Assembly (NCBI GenBank): GCA_947184155.2
Contig: CAMXCT020001117.1
Span: forward strand, 101,839-165,838
Length of the DNA: 64,000 nt
Direction of reading: 5' to 3'
Source: Cladocopium goreaui
Taxonomy: Eukaryota > Sar > Dinophyceae > Suessiales > Symbiodiniaceae
Part shown: positions 62,153 to 64,000 of the stretch, piece by piece
Position numbering within the stretch: the first letter of the stretch is position 1
Layout of the letters: each line of letters opens with the position of its first letter
Program-made: the position numbers and the translations under genes
The notes under the pieces: generated by a model
What the model was told of the DNA's origin: nothing
Databases searched by the model: none
Seen by the model: the letters and a program-made list of their open reading frames with translations, nothing else

Positions 62153-63298
62153 TTGTCCGCACTTCCAGATCCCGTGCATCCGTATGTACTCGATCATACC
62201 CCAGCTGTGCTCTCTGTAGGAACTAGATGTGTAGATCAGGGTTACAGTTTCGTATGGCCTGCCAATGGCAAACCGATTCTAGTCCGTCCGGATGACAAAG
62301 TCGTCCAGCTCAAGATCGATGGTCATGTCCCAGTTTTGGCTGATAGCTGCAAGGTTTTTACCAAAGAGCAATTCCAGAAGGATAAGCATCTTAGGACGTT
62401 GTTCGCAATGCCGACCTCGCAGTCGAGCTCAAAATCCAAAAGGGACGAAGCCGGAGATGAAGAGCAGTTGGATGAACTAGTTGATGATGATGCCCAGCAG
62501 GAGTATGTCCGAAGCCGCAAGATTGAGGATCTTCTAGCCGAAGCTGCAAGTGCCCAGCATCAGTACACGCACTTCCCCAAGAACCCATTCTGCAGGACCT
62601 GTCAACGGGCAAGAATGATGGCCCCGCAGGCTCGAAAGAAAGGTGGTCAGAAGAGGATTGAAACTGAAGTGTTTGGCGACCACATCATTGGTGATCATGT
62701 CATCATTAAGAGAAATGTGGAAGAGGGCTTCAGGGGGGAACAAGTCGCGTTGGTGTTGAAAGATCTGCACACTCAATATAGGTATGTCTATCCAAGTCAA
62801 TCAACAGATTCACAAAGCTGTGTTGATGGTTTGAATCACTTCATTGGATCAAAAGATGATGTCCAAGTTGTGTACACTGACAATTCCCCAGAATTGATCA
62901 GGGCCATCAAGGACTTAGGATACCGACATCAAACCTCAATCGAATATGTTGATTCGTCAAAGTCGTTTGCAGAGCGCGAAGTTCGCCAGATGCTGGAAGG
63001 TGCCAGAAGCAATTTGCTCCAATCTGAGCTTCCGTTGAAGATGTGGCCACTTGCCATGCAGCATCATGCAACCGCGATCAATGCAAGCCCCCAGCTTGAC
63101 GGCAGTGAATCCCCATGGCAGCTCAGGTTTGCTGATGAGTTCCCTGCAATGCACATTCCATTTGGTGCCAAAGTGTTGTTCTGGAATAACCCCAAAAGGG
63201 CCGATAACACAGCGGGCAAGCTTTCATCAACCTCAAATGAAGGAATTTTCCTTGGGCATTACATCAACCAGGTCATGATTGGAAGGGTGAATACTTAG
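62153..63298 (+). CDS. copia integrase
   Basis: A 381-codon open frame. HFPKNPFCRTCQRARM provides the H...C-x2-C part of the zinc-binding domain. FGDHIIGDHVII has the first Asp, VYTDNSPELIRAIKDLGY the second, and SKSFAEREVRQMLEGARSNL the Glu of the DDE site. Past the core, IPFGAKVLFWNN and GKLSSTSNEGIFLGHYINQ are typical of the copia post-core region. The full catalytic triad is present. The frame breaks at 63298 (TAG after NT), just before GEYLVAKLEA in the next frame. It inserts cDNA into the host genome. Confidence 0.85.
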   Translation: MSALPDPVHPYVLDHTPAVLSVGTRCVDQGYSFVWPANGKPILVRPDDKVVQLKIDGHVPVLADSCKVFTKEQFQKDKHLRTLFAMPTSQSSSKSKRDEAGDEEQLDELVDDDAQQEYVRSRKIEDLLAEAASAQHQYTHFPKNPFCRTCQRARMMAPQARKKGGQKRIETEVFGDHIIGDHVIIKRNVEEGFRGEQVALVLKDLHTQYRYVYPSQSTDSQSCVDGLNHFIGSKDDVQVVYTDNSPELIRAIKDLGYRHQTSIEYVDSSKSFAEREVRQMLEGARSNLLQSELPLKMWPLAMQHHATAINASPQLDGSESPWQLRFADEFPAMHIPFGAKVLFWNNPKRADNTAGKLSSTSNEGIFLGHYINQVMIGRVNT

Positions 63299-64000
63299 TT
63301 GCCAAGTTGGAAGCTGCAGATTATCATGTCAACTGGGGTGCACTAACTATCCAAAGAACAAAAAGGTTGGAATTACCATCCGAGGGTTTCATCTTTCCTT
63401 TGAAAGCTCTGATTGACTCGAAAGCACCCAAAGCCGATCGCCTTGAAGATCAGGTGATTCCGCAGACTCCCAAAGCTGTGCCGCTCGAATCCAGCATGCA
63501 TCCGCCACAAGAAGAGTTTGAATATGAGCCAGGTACGCCTCTACCAGCCGACAGCGATGTCGAGCCAGATGCACCTGTAGAGCCCGTATTCCCAGATCTC
63601 AAATTGACCCCTAAAGGTGAAGTAATAATTCCAGATGGTTTTCATTGGGATGGTCAGCGGATTGTCCGTAACTATAAAGGTTCAAAACGTCCGGAAGGGA
63701 TTGGCTCTGAGTTGTGGAAAATGTTAGGATCAAACGAGCGCAAGCAGATCATCGAAGAGGAGGACGCAAAGGCACTAGCAGAAGCTCAGGGGGGCAAGTC
63801 AGCACCATCTGGCTTGAAGGGTATAAGAAGAAGAAGTCTTCCCCAGCCCAGCTTGAGGCAACTCAATGCTCTCGTGCAAAAGCTACGCTAGTAGGTGATC
63901 GATGGGAAATTATTCCAGCTGCATCTCAGAAGTTTTCCGTGCCAGCAATGCCAAAGGTTTCTGTGCCTGCCGTGGAAGAACACCGGCCAAAGCTTCGTGA
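63299..64000 (+). pseudogene. copia Pol linker region, cut by window edge
   Basis: Frame 63307-63891 reads ADYHVNWGALTIQRTKRLEL and a Pro/Glu-rich linker ending GIRRRSLPQPSLRQLNALVQ. A second frame then takes over (LVGDRWEIIPAASQKFSVPA) to the end of the window. It corresponds to the charged linker of the first copia element. RT and RNase H lie beyond the edge. Confidence 0.65.

Larger units (their letters stand above)
59315..64000 (+). mobile_element. Ty1/copia-like retrotransposon, Gag-protease-integrase part
   Basis: On the plus strand: coiled-coil Gag with CCCH fingers, aspartic protease, integrase, and the charged region that precedes RT. It is cut by the window edge. It has few lesions compared with the element at 4463-12089. 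No 5' LTR could be delimited. AACATTGGTGGCTGACCTGG near 59248 might be an LTR end plus primer-binding site, but that is a guess. Confidence 0.85.

Overview
The window reads as nuclear DNA of a dinoflagellate, probably a Symbiodiniaceae-like or other Suessiales species. Four things suggest this. The repeat load is extreme. There are copia elements with CCCH-zinc-finger Gag and tyrosine-recombinase (YR) retrotransposons that carry a methyltransferase-like domain. A split host-type gene has introns with GT, GC and GA donors, and every acceptor is AG followed by G, which is the pattern known for Symbiodinium introns. One short sequence resembles a dinoflagellate spliced-leader relic. No prokaryotic gene, rRNA, tRNA or CRISPR array could be supported.

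Layout. 1-4290 is microsatellite and minisatellite DNA with two dispersed repeats and a two-piece exon-like remnant. 4463-12089 is a decayed copia-like element: integrase tail, reverse transcriptase (RT), RNase H, then tail ORFs that include a methyltransferase-like domain. 12090-18800 is mostly satellite DNA with 9-bp, 44-bp and CAA/AAG repeats. 18908-24156 holds a plus-strand gene split into at least nine small exons that encode repeats of a module ending in WFPGPY. One of its introns is 3 kb long and full of repeats. 24200-28400 has no recognisable gene.

28418-46383 holds two YR retrotransposons head to tail on the plus strand. Both share one order: a leader ORF with a membrane helix, gag, RT, first part of RNase H, methyltransferase-like domain, rest of RNase H, hydrophobic linker, YR. 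Element 2 (38789-46383) has A1 ... B1-A2-B2 split direct repeats of the PAT/Ngaro type. Element 1 (28418 to about 38570) has its YR gene cut by a 2.5-kb insertion built around a 2.1-kb palindrome.

46384-59300 is tandem repeats of many unit lengths (16, 41, 45, 61 and about 100 bp) plus a third copy of a dispersed hairpin repeat. 59315-64000 is a better preserved copia element (Gag, protease, integrase) that runs off the right edge.

All retroelement ORFs carry frameshifts or stops, so I annotate them as pseudogenes unless a part is open. Residues were read from the translated frames. Family assignments rest on motif recognition, not on searches.
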